Below, in pieces: positions 46,970-58,318 of a stretch of DNA of 64,000 bases (positions are counted from its first letter, which is position 1; each line of letters opens with the position of its first letter). The notes under the pieces were generated by a model, which ran no database searches, had not been told where the DNA came from, and saw nothing but the letters and a program-made list of their open reading frames with translations. The position numbers and the translations under genes are program-made. The stretch spans positions 51,315,458 through 51,379,457 of the forward strand of contig JACMZG010001914.1 of assembly GCA_018340805.1 (NCBI GenBank), in the 5' to 3' direction. The DNA comes from Microvelia longipes (lineage: Eukaryota > Arthropoda > Insecta > Hemiptera > Veliidae).

Positions 46970-48040
46970 TTTCTTCATCAATATATTCTTTGATCGAGGT
47001 CTTGACTTAATTTAACTATAGTTCTACAAATTCCTCCTCCTCCATTTAGAGACGAATAAAGTTATTATTTTTTATTATGTTCTACATAGTTGCATGCGAT
47101 ATGTATAGCATAAAACTCAACTTAGAAATTAACTTTTACAACTGTATAAAATTTCATTACGTAAATAAAATTAGAACATTGCAATAAAGGTTTTGATAGG
47201 GAGTAATTGATACTTTTAAAATCAAAACAAATTTAAAAATAACTTTGAAAAGAAGAGTTAATTTGAATTTTTTGTTTCTAAAAGCAGTCGTCATAAGAAA
47301 AAAAACTTAATAAAGCAGGAACTCTACAGGTGCTTTAAAAGTGGAAAATTAGCGAAGCTACACTGCCTTTAATTTCTTTAACAAAGCTTTCCAAGCTAAA
47401 ATGAAAATAGAAAACTCAAGCCCTGGGTTAATATTACACCTCTATGATTTCAAGCTAGAAAACAATTCTTTCCCAAGTACTGTCGAGCAAAGTAAAAATT
47501 AAAGAGAAAGAAAAAAAGGCGTAAGTTAAAAAGAAAAAAAGATGAAATAAAGACCCGGGAGAATACAAGGTACCAAGAAATATAGTTGGAATAAAGGGCC
47601 GAATCATAATTACAAACTTGCTACGCGAGGCTAAAAACACTTTTTCAGCAGTAATTAAAAAAATTGCAAAGCAGAAAAAAATCTTTGAAATCACAAAAAG
47701 CAACCTAGCTGTTTCAAACCAGGGTTTAATCTTAGAATTTATGTTTTAATTAGTCCGAAATGGTAGCACTGCATCTTACTGCTATAAGATTTAAATTTAT
47801 ACACTTATATTGCATAGATAGGTAACTTATTTTGCAAAACCAAATAAGACTATAACCTACTCTCGCAGAACAAGTCGGTATAATTAGACCAAAAAAGGAC
47901 AATAAAAGTGTGTTGGAGGTCAGTATTCATTCCCAGAAATACTGAACTAAATTATTATACACTTTATTTTTGTTTCCCTACCTCCAAAAGAGAGGGTGCA
48001 CCTTATAAGTATCATATATACGTTAGGTCTTAAGGTGAAT
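46970..48040. other. Intronic stretch, nothing recognised
   Basis: A minus-strand 82-codon hydrophobic frame (47455-47703) is phenylalanine/leucine-rich from A-rich DNA and is not called. Confidence 0.45.
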
Positions 48041-48044
48041 TTTA

Positions 48045-48150
48045 TCAACCATATGTATTCAACTTCATTCACCTCACCATTGTAGGGATTCAACTTCATT
48101 CACCTCCACCATATGTAGGGATTCAACTTCATTCACCTCCGCCATATGCA
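48045..48150 (+). repeat. 33-bp minisatellite, three units
   Basis: ATTCAACTTCATTCACCTCC followed by CCATATGTAGGG, three units with small indels. Confidence 0.85.
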
Positions 48151-48374
48151 GGGAAGCATCATTCCATGACTAGCATCTCGATATAAACAAGTGATTATAG
48201 AGGTTACTAAGTAAGGTTTCGATTTAAAAATTACCAAATGCAATTTAAGTTTTTCATATGTTTAACTAACATCACATAAAGTGTTAGTATATTTTACATT
48301 TTTCAACATTATAAACTTGTGTGTTTTATCCCTTTAGAAGGTAAAATCTTGTATTCACCACGAGAGTAAAATGG

Positions 48375-49275
48375 CTAAATTCCCTAGGTAATAAATAATT
48401 TTCTCGACTTCGCCTCAGAAAAAAAATTCATAGTTAAATCGGCCACGCCTCAGCAACTAACATTTAAGATTTGGCTACGCCTAGAGAATTGACGCCTATT
48501 ATTATTCGTACATCATGGTGTAAAATAATTATTATTTTCAACCAAGTATTTTGTTGCAGATCTATGACATTCGGTCAGAATTAAGTAAAAAAAAGCATTG
48601 TTACAGAAATAGGAAACATTTTGATGATATATTTGTACATTCGAACAAAGACAACAACAGTTTCAAAGAAATAAAAGTAAATATAAAACATTTATGCAAT
48701 AAAATAATTTTATTTTCAGGCGGTATATAATGTGGAGTTTTATGACTAATTGTTAGGGAGTAAAGAACTCACACTCCCAAGGGAGAAGAATTTCTTACTT
48801 CATTGGGAGTAAAAAGTATTTTTTTATATTTTGGATTAGAGCCCCAAAATTATATAGGAAAGGACATTTTTCTTTTCTTATGAGAATTTATATGGGCGCA
48901 ATCCTAACATTTTTAAGGATGCCCCACTAAATAAAGATGAGAAGCCCAAAAACAGTTTCAGACTAAAAAAGTTGTTTGGAGAAATAAAAATATTATTAAC
49001 ACCCAAAAACTTATAAGGGGGGGGGCAGACCAAAAAAATTAGAAGCGAAATAAAAAAAGCGTATGAAAATAAATATAGAATAATAATGTAATCAAAAGTT
49101 TTAATCTCCAGGTACGAGATAAAATAAATAAAATAAAATAAAGTTTTAATCTCCAGGTAGTCTGGAGATAAAAATGTGTATGCATCTAGGGAGTAAAATG
49201 CTATTTTTCTAAAGCAATAATTATCTTCCTCGGCTTCCCCTAGAGCCTAGGGAGTTAAATAACGCAGGTTACTTA
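48375..49275 (+). repeat. Degenerate region of the CTCGGGAGTTAAATA repeat
   Basis: Blocks at 48375-48500, 48765-48835 and 49190-49275 match the repeat at 1-250 (CTTCGCCTCAG, GGGAGTAAAGAAC, CCTAGGGAGTTAAATA). A local duplication of AGTTTTAATCTCCAGGTA sits at 49100-49160. Confidence 0.5.
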
Positions 49276-49279
49276 GCAA

Positions 49280-50565
49280 GGTTGTCGAGTTTGCTTCTCA
49301 ACTTTTCTTTGCTTCTCGTGATTGTTACATTGTGATGCTTGTTAAGTCATTTGTGCTTATTTAATTTTAAATTTTGGACTATATTTAAATTTCCCTCTAA
49401 AATTTAAGACCTGCGCTGTTATAAGAATTGTAAGCATGCGCAGTTTGTACCAAGCACGGGCAGTTGGTTTTTGACGCGTGGTTCGTGTTAAACTCTCTCA
49501 ATTTATTGGTTTTCCATGGGGTCACTTTTTCGTATGGAAATCGACTTAGTGCGTCATCCCCTTTATCCAAGATCCTTGTTTCAAAAGGAATCAATCGTGT
49601 ATCTAGTAGTTCATATAAATGTATAAAGCAGCAGTTCCTCCTTTACTGTAATAACTTTATATCAAGAGTAATAAATAATGATTAACGACGGAATAAAAAC
49701 GTGCCTTATCACGGCAGTGAGGTCCATTCCATTTATTCCATCCTCATGTTATCGTTAATCTGAACATAAAAAATTTCTTTAAAGTATAAATTAACCCTGA
49801 AAAAATTGTTGACAAATTCTTGGAAAAGTTATTTTGTAGGTCATAAAAAGAGAGAAAATTTGGGTCTTAAGAAACAATAAGAGCGGGGAGGAACTACGAC
49901 ACAATGGCTTGAGGAGAGCGGCCTGCTCTCAACAATAAAACCTTTCTCTTTCCCCTGACTAACACAATAGCTACGTTACACCCTCGTGGGAAATTCATCT
50001 CAAAATTTTGAATTTGAAGTAAAGTTAGGGTTTTCGTGTTGGTGAATGTTTGTTATTAGATTTATTACTCTGAGTATATGTTGGTTTTTGTTTGCGTCTG
50101 TTTGTAGTGTTTCTTTATTGCTTCGTCTATGATAGAGCAGGGAACTTTATGTTTACATGAAGGAACTAAGCGTTCGATCTTTTACAAATTTCCTCAAAAG
50201 AAAACTTTGCTAATGAACTGACAGAGTGGCAGAAATCGCGTTTTGGACCGTGACTGAAATATGGATCGACATTAGAAAGAATTTGCCAAAAGTAAAGATG
50301 CCTTATTTTTGGCTCAAGAACACAAATCATTCATTACCTTACCATCATTAAATACAAAAATGGTATTTATAGTTACTAATACTGCTAGATTTAAGTAAAA
50401 TAGCAACACTTTCTTGCTTATCAATCAAATTTCTGCTTAATTTTTCGATAAATATTTTATAACCTGATTAGTAGCGTCACAACTAGTTACATAATTTTGT
50501 CGAATTTATTAAAGAAAATGCGCATATTTATCCTATAGATTATATATTACACAGCATAGTTTTGA
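49280..50565. other. Intronic stretch, nothing firm
   Basis: Opposed short frames near 49400-49690 have no motif. GAGAGCGGCCTGCTCTC is a short hairpin near 49915. Confidence 0.4.
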
Positions 50566-50774
50566 TTGCCCTTATTTGAAGATCATTCTATGCCACTTTG
50601 TAGCGCATTTTCTTTATTTTTCACTGTTTTTTCGACGTTTTGGTCATTTAGTGCGGTCGTATCTACTTTGGACCGGGTCCATTCAAAACTAAAAAAAGGA
50701 CCTTTTTCGTGGCAAAACGTTATAACCTTAAAATTTAACGATTTTTTTTCAAACAAATCCCTACCTTTGCAAAC

Positions 50775-50905
50775 TGGGTTAATGCCGTCACAACAACAAC
50801 TGGGTTAATGTCGTCACAACAACAACTGGGTTAATGTCGTCACAACAACAACTGGGTTAATGCCGTCACAACAACAACTAGGTTAATGCCGTCATACGGC
50901 ATTAA
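50775..50905 (+). repeat. 26-bp tandem repeat, five units
   Basis: TGGGTTAATGCCGTCACAAC + AACAAC at 50775, 50801, 50827, 50853 and 50879. The unit equals the conserved AAACTGGGTTAATGACGTCA stretch of the composite family in antisense, so it expanded inside the element. Confidence 0.93.
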
Positions 50906-50956
50906 CCCAGGTTTTCAAAAACCTGGTTGTTATGACGAACTCTATTGATAGAGTTC
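50881..50956. repeat. Three successive hairpins
   Basis: 50881-50907 (GGTTAATGCCG / CGGCATTAACC), 50907-50926 (CCAGGTTTT / AAAACCTGG) and 50937-50956 (GAACTCTA / TAGAGTTC). In other copies of the family only one strand of each exists, so each looks like a short inverted duplication. Confidence 0.85.
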
Positions 50957-51069
50957 TTTTTCTCCTTAAGGTTGATTTTTGTACCAAGTTAGATTAAAAA
51001 TATATAGCCGATCGTGAGATTGAGTACGAGTACTCACTAAAATCCACTAGAAATACACATACATAGATA

Positions 51070-51089
51070 TGTATGTTTATATTATATAT

Positions 51090-51130
<41 letters not shown>
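51070..51130. repeat. (AT)n microsatellite in composite copy 4
   Basis: About 55 bp of AT repeats at the position homologous to 9136-9246. Confidence 0.9.
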
Positions 51131-51134
<4 letters not shown>

Positions 51135-51744
51135 ATTTTTCGTGGTTAGGACTCTAGAACGGAAACACTCACGAGCCATCTCATTACCATATTTGTTTCA
51201 AAGAAAATTCCCTTAAAGTACTCTAACTTTTGTTAATTTATGTCTAAGGATTAAAATTTAATCCTTATTTATCCTTTAAAATTTAAGAGGGGGGAGGAAA
51301 ACTTTTTACCCCATTAAATGGTTTTACGTTGTCAACACTTGTGCTATGCATTCTACTTAATTAGTTAAATGATTGTAATAAGGTTCGAGTTTTATTAAGT
51401 GTTACTTCCTCTATGTCATTTCACTAAAATCAGATAAAATCTTTAATAATTTACTTTAACAAGTATAAATTAGAATCAAATTAAGTTCAGCTGATAAAAA
51501 GCAAAGTTAGTAATAAGTTGAAAGTGTGTGATTGCGGAGTTTCCACTCTATAAAACTTTGCTGAATCATTCATAATGGAGTAACTAAGTTTTCTTTTCTT
51601 CTTATTTAAGATTAAGAACAAAAGAAGATAAGAAGATAAGAAGGAGGTAAAACGATACAGTTTATCTCCACTTTAACATGTTTCATACGAATTATACAAA
51701 AAGTTAAATGAGTGTAAAATGTACGTTAACATGACTGGTAGTTT

Positions 51745-51865
51745 TACTTTTCCTCATTTATAACATAGGTATATAGGAAAAGTATTGTGTTTGAAAAAAA
51801 TCCGAAACCGGGATGAAACCGGAATTATCCGTTTCAGATGTTTTAAACGCCTCCCGAGTGGTAAA
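51745..51865 (+). mobile_element. 5S-type element, head fragment (copy J)
   Basis: TACTTTTCCTCATTTATAAC, AGGTATATAGGAAAAGTATT, then ATCCGTTTCAGATG. Stops after CCTCCCGAGTGGT. Confidence 0.8.
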
Positions 51866-51881
51866 TATAAAAATTAAAATA

Positions 51882-51985
51882 TAACTTTCATTAAGAAGAA
51901 AAATCATAGTCTGTCTATCCAGAGTGGAGCCCTTCGAATAATCACGCAGGGTCGTCATTTTAGAAAATCGAACAAATTTCTGTTT
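51882..51985 (+). repeat. Dispersed repeat, fragment of the 15397 family
   Basis: CATAGTCTGTCTATCCAGAG, TGGAGCCCTTC and AAAATCGAACAAATTTC match 15480-15560 and the window end. Confidence 0.65.
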
Positions 51986-52577
51986 TCTTGGAATAAGTGT
52001 TTCCACTCCAGTGGTTCCTGTAGATCGTGTGCTAAAAATAGAGCTGCTATGTCCAATAAAGCGAGTGCTTAATCATATAAATCGGATAACTACAGCCAAA
52101 TTTATCGCTCTTTCAAAAACAAAAAAAAAAATAGTTATATTATGCAATGTCAGCTATTTCTTTTAAAAAAAAGGCTGTCGTGGATTTTTTGGTCATTTAA
52201 CAAATGGCATAACTTTAGTTGTAGTAATCTGATTTCAATGACAGAACACTCGTATGATAGGATATTTTATCAGCTTCAAAAAACCTACTCTTCATATTTT
52301 GCACACGACCTACAGGGAACCACTTATAGCGAGAAAATTTGAATTTATGTGATTTTCTAATATTTGGAGCATAAGTATTTATGTTAAGGACACATCCCCT
52401 CTGGATATACAGACTATACTTTTTCTTTATAATTTAAGGTATATTCTCGGAAAATTTTGATTTTAAGTAGAACTTTACAAAATGAGTCCCATTTTTAGGG
52501 CTGGTTCTTGGATTATAGAATACGCTCATAAAAACAGACGACTTAGACATATAATAGTAAAAGAAAGAGGTACATAC

Positions 52578-52732
52578 CTGAAAGGGAGCTTCTCCGTGAT
52601 GTTTGTTGACTATCCTAAAGGAACAGACATCACCGAGGGCTTTGATTGGTGGAGTTACTTCCACTAATGTCTCGTTTTCTTTAACTAGACCGTGGTACCC
52701 GGCCTCCGGACTTTCTAACCTCAGCACCGGAA
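52578..52732 (-). CDS. Cals: Calsyntenin internal exon, N-terminal cadherin-repeat region (upstream exon of the pair)
   Basis: Calsyntenins are type I membrane proteins of the neuronal synapse and secretory pathway with two N-terminal cadherin repeats and a laminin-G-like domain. This 155-bp exon encodes 51 residues plus two bases of a codon split with the previous exon. What is seen: a pyrimidine-rich acceptor ending TTACAG just above 52732, an open frame throughout, and a strong donor CAG|GTATGT after 52578, leaving phase 0. The peptide carries YHGLVKENETLVEV, then TPPIKAL, then GDVCSFRI and a final APFQ. From memory, this spacing matches the YHG-V-EN-T, PP-IAL, G-IC-FKI and PF motifs at the start of cadherin repeat 1 in animal calsyntenins. 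ENET holds an N-glycosylation sequon. Base composition is markedly less AT-rich than the surroundings. The next exon, 48 kb away, continues in phase. The signal-peptide exon was not found. The family call rests on motif recall, not a search. Confidence 0.82.
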
Positions 52733-53121
52733 CTGTAACAGATAAAAAAAGCTTAAAATTTAAGAACCAACTAAGGTAGTTGTAAGACGAAGGGTGTCCA
52801 CCAAGATCAAACTTTAGACAACAAAGTAAAGGCAATAAGGCAATTCAATTGTAGCGTTTTTATGAATGAAACCAATTTCTTTCTTTAAAGTTAGGTTATA
52901 GTCCGACAGTGACGTCATTGCAAAAATAAACAAAAAAGTTTTAATGTAACCCACATAGACTGAGTCCTGCAATGACGTCACACGGCATTCATAAGAAAGT
53001 CAGGTTATAACCTCCGACTGCGTTTGGTTTGTTTACATCGAATAGAATCAATGTGTATTCACAATACTGCGGTAGCGATGCGTCAGTCCGTTGCGTGCGG
53101 TGACAGCTCAAATTCATTAAT

Positions 53122-53572
53122 TTGAGATTTAGCAGGCATGAAGCCATACATAACACTATTATATGTGCCAAGTTTCATTTCATTATCAGCATTAGTTCAA
53201 TTTTTATCAAATGACTTATGCACGTTTTTTAAGAAAAAAGTTGAAAAATAAACAAGTTGAAATTCGGCACACATGTATATCTTTACGTTGTAAATAAGGA
53301 CACTCTTTCGTTTCAATACTATTATATCCATTATTTTTGTGGATTATAAAAGTTAAGCAGCATCGACTGTAGTCAGTGCGTGGGTAAGTGACTGCTGGGA
53401 ATGAAATTGATATATTTACTATGTGACCACGAGCAAAGCAAGTCCGAAGACGTGTTGCAGTATAAATTCAACGAGTTTTATATTCTAAGGAAGAGTGAAG
53501 CGAGTCTGATGTAGCCAGGATAAGCGTAGCGAATCCAATGTGATGAGGGAAGTCCCAAAGTACCCTGCACCC
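53122..53572 (+). mobile_element. 5S-type element, 3' half (copy K)
   Basis: Middle GCCATACATAACACTATTAT, 5S block at about 53340-53402 (AGTTAAGCAGCATCGACTGT, AGTCAGTGCGTGGG), tail GACCACGAGCAAAGCAAGTC, end at TACCCTGCACCCCAT. Confidence 0.82.
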
Positions 53573-53857
53573 CATTCTTTTCAATTAAATAAAAATATAT
53601 AGGACTTTTGTCAATTTTAAAATTTATTAAATTAGTTATGACTCTATGTAAGATATTCGTGCCTAAAACTTAAAAGCAATTTCAGTATTTTTTATCAGAA
53701 AATGACGCTTATGAGGTCGTTTGTAACACAGAAATGGGGAATCGATTCCGTTAGGCCACTTTATACCAATGTAAATATTTTAACTAATAACTGGTGTAAG
53801 ATATTTCAAATACGCAAATACAATTTTTAATAAGAAAATAAGTTGTATGCATATATT

Positions 53858-54017
53858 ATGAGCTACGATGATAACACACACACACACTAACACTTACAGA
53901 CAACTTAATAAAAAACCCTTACACCGGATAAGTCTTGTAATTTCGGTTTCAGATTTTAGATGCAAACACTTTACTTTTAATACAAAAATACAATGTTATA
54001 TCAGAATATACGCTGTA
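53858..54017 (-). mobile_element. 5S-type element, head fragment left of mariner (copy L)
   Basis: GAGCTACGATGATAACACAC through ATGCAAACACTTTACTTTT. The same piece occurs again right of the mariner (55218-55397). Confidence 0.7.
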
Positions 54018-54209
54018 TACGAGGTATGTTCAAATAGAATCATAAATTTTGAATTTTCGCGGGTTACGAATATATTCGAATTTTGATCTTTTTGTAGCTT
54101 AATGTTGGTACATATGTCTCTCAGTTATGCCGACAAGCTCGGCCATTTTGAATGTTTACTTAATTGTAGACAGCTGCTTTGTCTAAAATTTTTTTTTTTC
54201 TAGTCGAAA

Positions 54210-54435
54210 AAGCTTATTACAGCCTAAGAATATTTATCTTAAATTTTTCATTTCATTGTATTCTATTTTAATTTATTAGGATAATAGATTAGTTTTTGTT
54301 ATTAATTATTGTTATTTTATTGTTATTGTTATTTGATTGTATATATGTACTTTTTCATTGTATAGTTGACATATTGAACCTTTTTGTTAAGCTATTCAAT
54401 AAATAAATAAATAAAATAAATAAATAAATAAATTT
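54210..54435 (+). mobile_element. Retroposon 3' end inserted in the mariner leader
   Basis: About 225 bp ending CTATTCAATAAATAAATAAA, typical of a short 5'-truncated LINE insertion. It interrupts mariner leader sequence between TCTAGTCGAAAAAGC and GCACGTGTTTTGGACCG. Confidence 0.55.
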
Positions 54436-54439
54436 GTTT

Positions 54440-55165
54440 GCACGTGTTTTGGACCGTCTGCGATTTTTACCTATTCAAAAAAAAGGATCAAAGAACCTGT
54501 ATCAAATTTTGTGTGAAAAAAGAAATTAAGTGCGCGGATGCATTCCAAATGTTGACTGTCCGCGACGATCCAAAATTTGCTGCAGAGGGTCATAACTGGT
54601 GACGAATAGTGGGTTTATGGTTATGACGTGGAAACCAAAGCTCAATCATCTCAATGGAAGCTGCCGCACGAACCGAGACCGAAAAAAGCGCGACAAGTTC
54701 AGTCGAATGTGACAGTTTTCTTCAATTACAGGGGCGTGGAGCATCATGAGTTCTTACCACAGGGTAGAACGGTCAATAAGGAATATTACCTGCAAGTTAT
54801 GGGCACTTTGCGCAAAGCAATTCGCCAGAAACGCCCGGATTTGTGAAAGAACAAAAGATGGCTTTTGCACTATGATAACGCCCCTGCTCACACATCGTTG
54901 CTTGTGCGCGACTTTGGCCAAAAACAACACACTAATGATGCCGCAGCCACCTTATTCTCTAGATCTGGCTCCCCGTGACTTTTTCTTGTTCCTTAAACTG
55001 AAGAGACCTATGAAAGGACGAAGTTACACTACGCTTGACCAGATAAAGACGGCACCAAAAAAAGAGCTGAACAAGATAAAAAAATGATATTTTGAAGTGC
55101 TTCGAAGTTTGGAAAAACAGCTGGCACAAGTGTATAATATCTCATGGGGATTTCTTTGAAGGGTA
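54440..55165 (+). pseudogene. Mariner transposase pseudogene
   Basis: Reading across frames: KDQRTCIKFCVKKEIKCADA near the N terminus, then TGDE, a stop, WVYGYD (first catalytic Asp), HHEFLPQGRTVNKEYYLQVM, a stop after RPDL, HYDNAPAHTS (second Asp), a frameshift near 54915, and YSLDLAPRDFFLF (third Asp, D34D type) followed by LKRPMKGR. Comparison with known mariners (about 345 residues) shows roughly 100 residues missing between the N-terminal helix-turn-helix part and TGDE. At least three stops plus frameshifts leave it non-functional. Confidence 0.85.
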
Positions 55166-55217
55166 CAAAATAGGTATTCACGAATAAATAAATAATTTTT
55201 GAAAAAACACACCTCGC

Positions 55218-55397
55218 TATTATTAAGCTACGATAATAAAACACACATACTCTTACAGACTGACAACTTAATAAAAACCACTGAGGAGTACTGTAAAAAC
55301 ACTTACACTGGATAAGTCATGTGATTTCGATTTCGGATTTTAAATGCAAACACTTTACTTTTCGTATATACCTACGGAATAAATGAGGAAAAGTAAA
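55218..55397 (-). mobile_element. 5S-type element, head fragment right of mariner (copy M)
   Basis: AAGCTACGATAATAAAACAC to CCTACGGAATAAATGAGGAA. The terminal hairpin is retained. Confidence 0.75.
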
Positions 55398-55399
55398 TC

Positions 55400-56215
55400 T
55401 TCTTCTCCCTTACCAGTAAAATAAGTATAATGAAGCCATACTTATAAAGACAAGTTTGCCTTGAATAACTGATATACATGCGTAGGCGACACATATCACA
55501 AGAATAACTTCTAGTATTATCAACCATCAAACTAACAACACGAATGATGTCACATTCAGCAAAGTCAAGTGGAGTTCAAATTAACTGCAATTATATCTCG
55601 GTTTGAGAGACACTTCATACGACTTCAACGTTATTATCTTCTATATTATCTAGTATTTCTCTGTATAATATAACCTTCACTGTAAATAAGGTTGTAATAG
55701 GCTTTATAAAGGAAAAGAAATACGCTAATTCGTGATCTTTAGCAAACTTTGATCTATCTGACTGTTTGCTTATACAATATATTCCAATGTTAAAATTATC
55801 TTGCAAATATGAAAGTCAATAAGTTATAATTAATAATTAAAGCAAAAAATCAAGTGTGGTACGAGATCTTTCTAAAAGAAATTAGCATGACAAACTGAGC
55901 TTTTGTGCCAAATACAGAAACCATTATATGTTTCTGTTATGTATCTATTAATATGTTATGTTTAATATGTTATAATTTCTTAATAATATAATTTCTAATT
56001 AAATTTTATTATATAATTATTGTAATTTTTAATTATAATAATATAATTTATAATAAGAATAATAATATTCTTAATAATAAAGATCTTTTGAAGAGAAAAA
56101 TGTTCTGTATTACCTATGAATGTAAAAAATTGCATGCATGACCAAAATTTGGACATTAATATTTTTAAATTTGTATTTTAAAATTAAAGATACCAAGCAC
56201 CTGTACTACGTGTAC
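55400..56215. other. AT-rich stretch, nothing recognised
   Basis: Very AT-rich from 55925 to 56095. The short minus-strand frame at 55615-55806 has no motif. Confidence 0.45.
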
Positions 56216-56480
56216 AGGTGTATATAGTACTACGTGGAGCAGGCGCTCCATAAGAAAAAGTATTGTGTTCATGTTAAGTCGGAAAACCAGGGTTTCATCA
56301 TAATTACGCGTTTCACGTATTTTCATGGTCTGACTTTCTGTGATCGTAAGTATCTATGCCTAGCATAATTTCCACTGCGCTAGAGACATGGAACCAAACA
56401 AAATCAAACTTTAGGTCTATTTGTGCTACCTGCAAGATTATAAGTTTCACAATAACCCATTTTTCTAAGACATCTAAAAT

Positions 56481-58318
56481 TTTAAAAATTTGTTAAAGCT
56501 CGAAAATCTGACGGATCAATTTAAAATTCAACACACATATACATCTATCAAACGAAATTTCATTTCGATACACACGCCATTTTAAAAATATCGACTATTG
56601 AACTTTACATTTTATCAGCCATTCGTTCGACATATTTAATAGCAAACACTTGATGAATTAGTAGTGAGAATACTTAACATTCTTGATTTCAACGTTTTTA
56701 CAATCCTCAATTTTACTATATGTATATAGGAAAATTTGTGTTGTCCCGGAATCGTCCGTTTCAGGTGTTTACAAGGCTCCTAAGTGGTTTTTACAAAGTT
56801 GTTTATCTGTATGTGTGTGAGTGTATGTTATCGTAGCTCCCAACCTATTTATGCTAGAGAGTTAAAACTTTGTACAAAAATCAGTCTACAGCTGTATTTT
56901 TGCTGTTCCGAAAATAATTTTTTTATGTCGTTATAAACTGAAATAATGGTTTAGCAAACACTTTGAAAGACCATAAAACGCGGAAAAATTTGGAACTTTT
57001 ATCTTATTATCGGCGTTAGTTCAATTTTTATCGAATGATAAATGTACATTTTTCAAAAATTGCAAAAATCGGAAAATAATACAATTTAAAATTCGGTAAA
57101 AGTAACTATCTATACGGGTCAATCCATTTCAAGTGATCCAGAGATGTTGCTTGAAAAAAATGAAAATTAATAACTTTTTTTCTGTGTTGGTCCTACCCAT
57201 GGGTAGTACAAAACGCCTAGTATTAATTTTTTCTACAGCCTCCTTCATTTTCAAAATCACTCTTTAGTTCCCGAGACACCCAAATTTTGAGTTTTTTTAC
57301 CAATTTTTTAGGCTTAATATTTCGGCTTTGGCTTAACCTAGCTTAATGAAACAGGTCTCGTTTGAAAGTGTTCTCTTTGGGCTTTATTTAAAAATTTGTT
57401 AAAGCTCGAAAATCTGACGGATCAATTTAAAATTCAACACACATATACATCTATTGGTGATAAATCGATCAACGAAATTTCATTTCGATACAACACGCCA
57501 TTTTAAAAATATCGACTATTGAACTTTACATTTTATCAGCCATTCGTTCGACATATCGATTAATAGCAAAACACTTGATGAATTAGTAGTGAGAATACTT
57601 AACATTCTTGATTTCAACGTTTTTACAATCCTCAATTTATACTATATGTATATAGGAAAAGTATTGTGTTGTCACCGGAATCGTCCGTTTCAGGTGTTTA
57701 CAAGGCCTCCTAAGTGGTTTTTACAAAGTTGTTTATCTGTATGTGTGTGAGTGTATGTTATCGTAGCTCCCAACCTATTTATGCTAGAGAGTTAAAACTT
57801 TGTACAAAAATCAGTCTACAGCTGTATTTTTGCTGTTCCGAAAATAATTTTTTTATGTCGTTATAAACCTGAAATAATGGTTTAGCAAACACTTTGAAAG
57901 ACCATAAAACGCGGAAAAATTTGGAACTTTTATCTTATTATCGGCGTTAGTTCAATTTTTATCGAATGATAAATGTACATTTTTCAAAAATTGCAAAAAT
58001 CGGAAAATAATACAATTTAAAAATTCGGTAAAAGTAACTATCTATACGGGTCAATCCATTTCAAGTGATCCAGAGATGTTGCTTGAAAAAAATGAAAATT
58101 AATAACTTTTTTTCTGTGTTGGTCCTACCCATGGGTAGTACAAAACGCCTAGTATTAATTTTTTCTACAGCCTCCTTCATTTTCAAAAATCACTCTTTAG
58201 TTCCCGAGACACCCAAATTTTGAGTTTTTTTACCAATTTTTTAGGCTTAATATTTCGGCTTTGGCTTAACCTAGCTTAATGAAACAGGTCTCGTTTGAAA
58301 GTGTTCTCTTTGGGCTTT
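56481..58318 (+). repeat. Tandem duplication, units of 906 and 932 bp
   Basis: Unit 1 is 56481-57386 and unit 2 is 57387-58318. Each starts TTTAAAAATTTGTTAAAGCT and ends TTCTCTTTGGGCTTTA. Each holds a sense 5S-type element copy (copies N and O, from AGGAAAA..TTGTGTTGTC) and then the left end of the foldback element. Almost every difference is a missing base or bases in unit 1, for example ATCTATC versus ATCTATTGGTGATAAATCGATC. Confidence 0.93.
56690..57114 (+). mobile_element. 5S-type element, 5' part (copy N)
   Basis: CTATATGTATATAGGAAAAT to GGTAAAAGTAACTATCTATA, where the truncated foldback element (57115-57386) begins. The 5S block is absent. Confidence 0.8.

Larger units (their letters stand above)
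50570..51180 (-). mobile_element. Composite repeat, copy 4 (inverted)
   Basis: Antisense order: 148-bp-type text (TTTTTTCGACGTTTTGGTCA, GTGCGGTCGTATC, GGACCG), then the GGTTAATGCCGTCACAAC block, GATTTTTGTACCAAGTTA, CTAGAAATACACATACA, an (AT)n tract and AACATATTTTTCGTGGTTAG. An 80-codon plus-strand frame inside is not a gene. Confidence 0.75.
54020..55216 (+). mobile_element. Defective mariner transposon (irritans-type)
   Basis: Ends CGAGGTATGTT (54020) and AACACACCTCG (to 55216), with TA next to both. The 5' UTR has the usual GGCCATTTTGAATG text. Internally a retroposon-like piece ending in (AAATA)n is inserted (about 54210-54435). Transposase fragments continue from 54440 to 55165. The element is dead. 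Confidence 0.85.

Noticed and set aside
50130..50330. THAP-domain or P-element relic (FYKFPQKKTLL-like reading)
   Set aside because: Only a few residues fit, with stops at once and no cysteine pattern.
52482..52667. 61-codon plus-strand ORF opposite the calsyntenin exon
   Set aside because: Shadow of the minus-strand exon, which has splice sites and family motifs.
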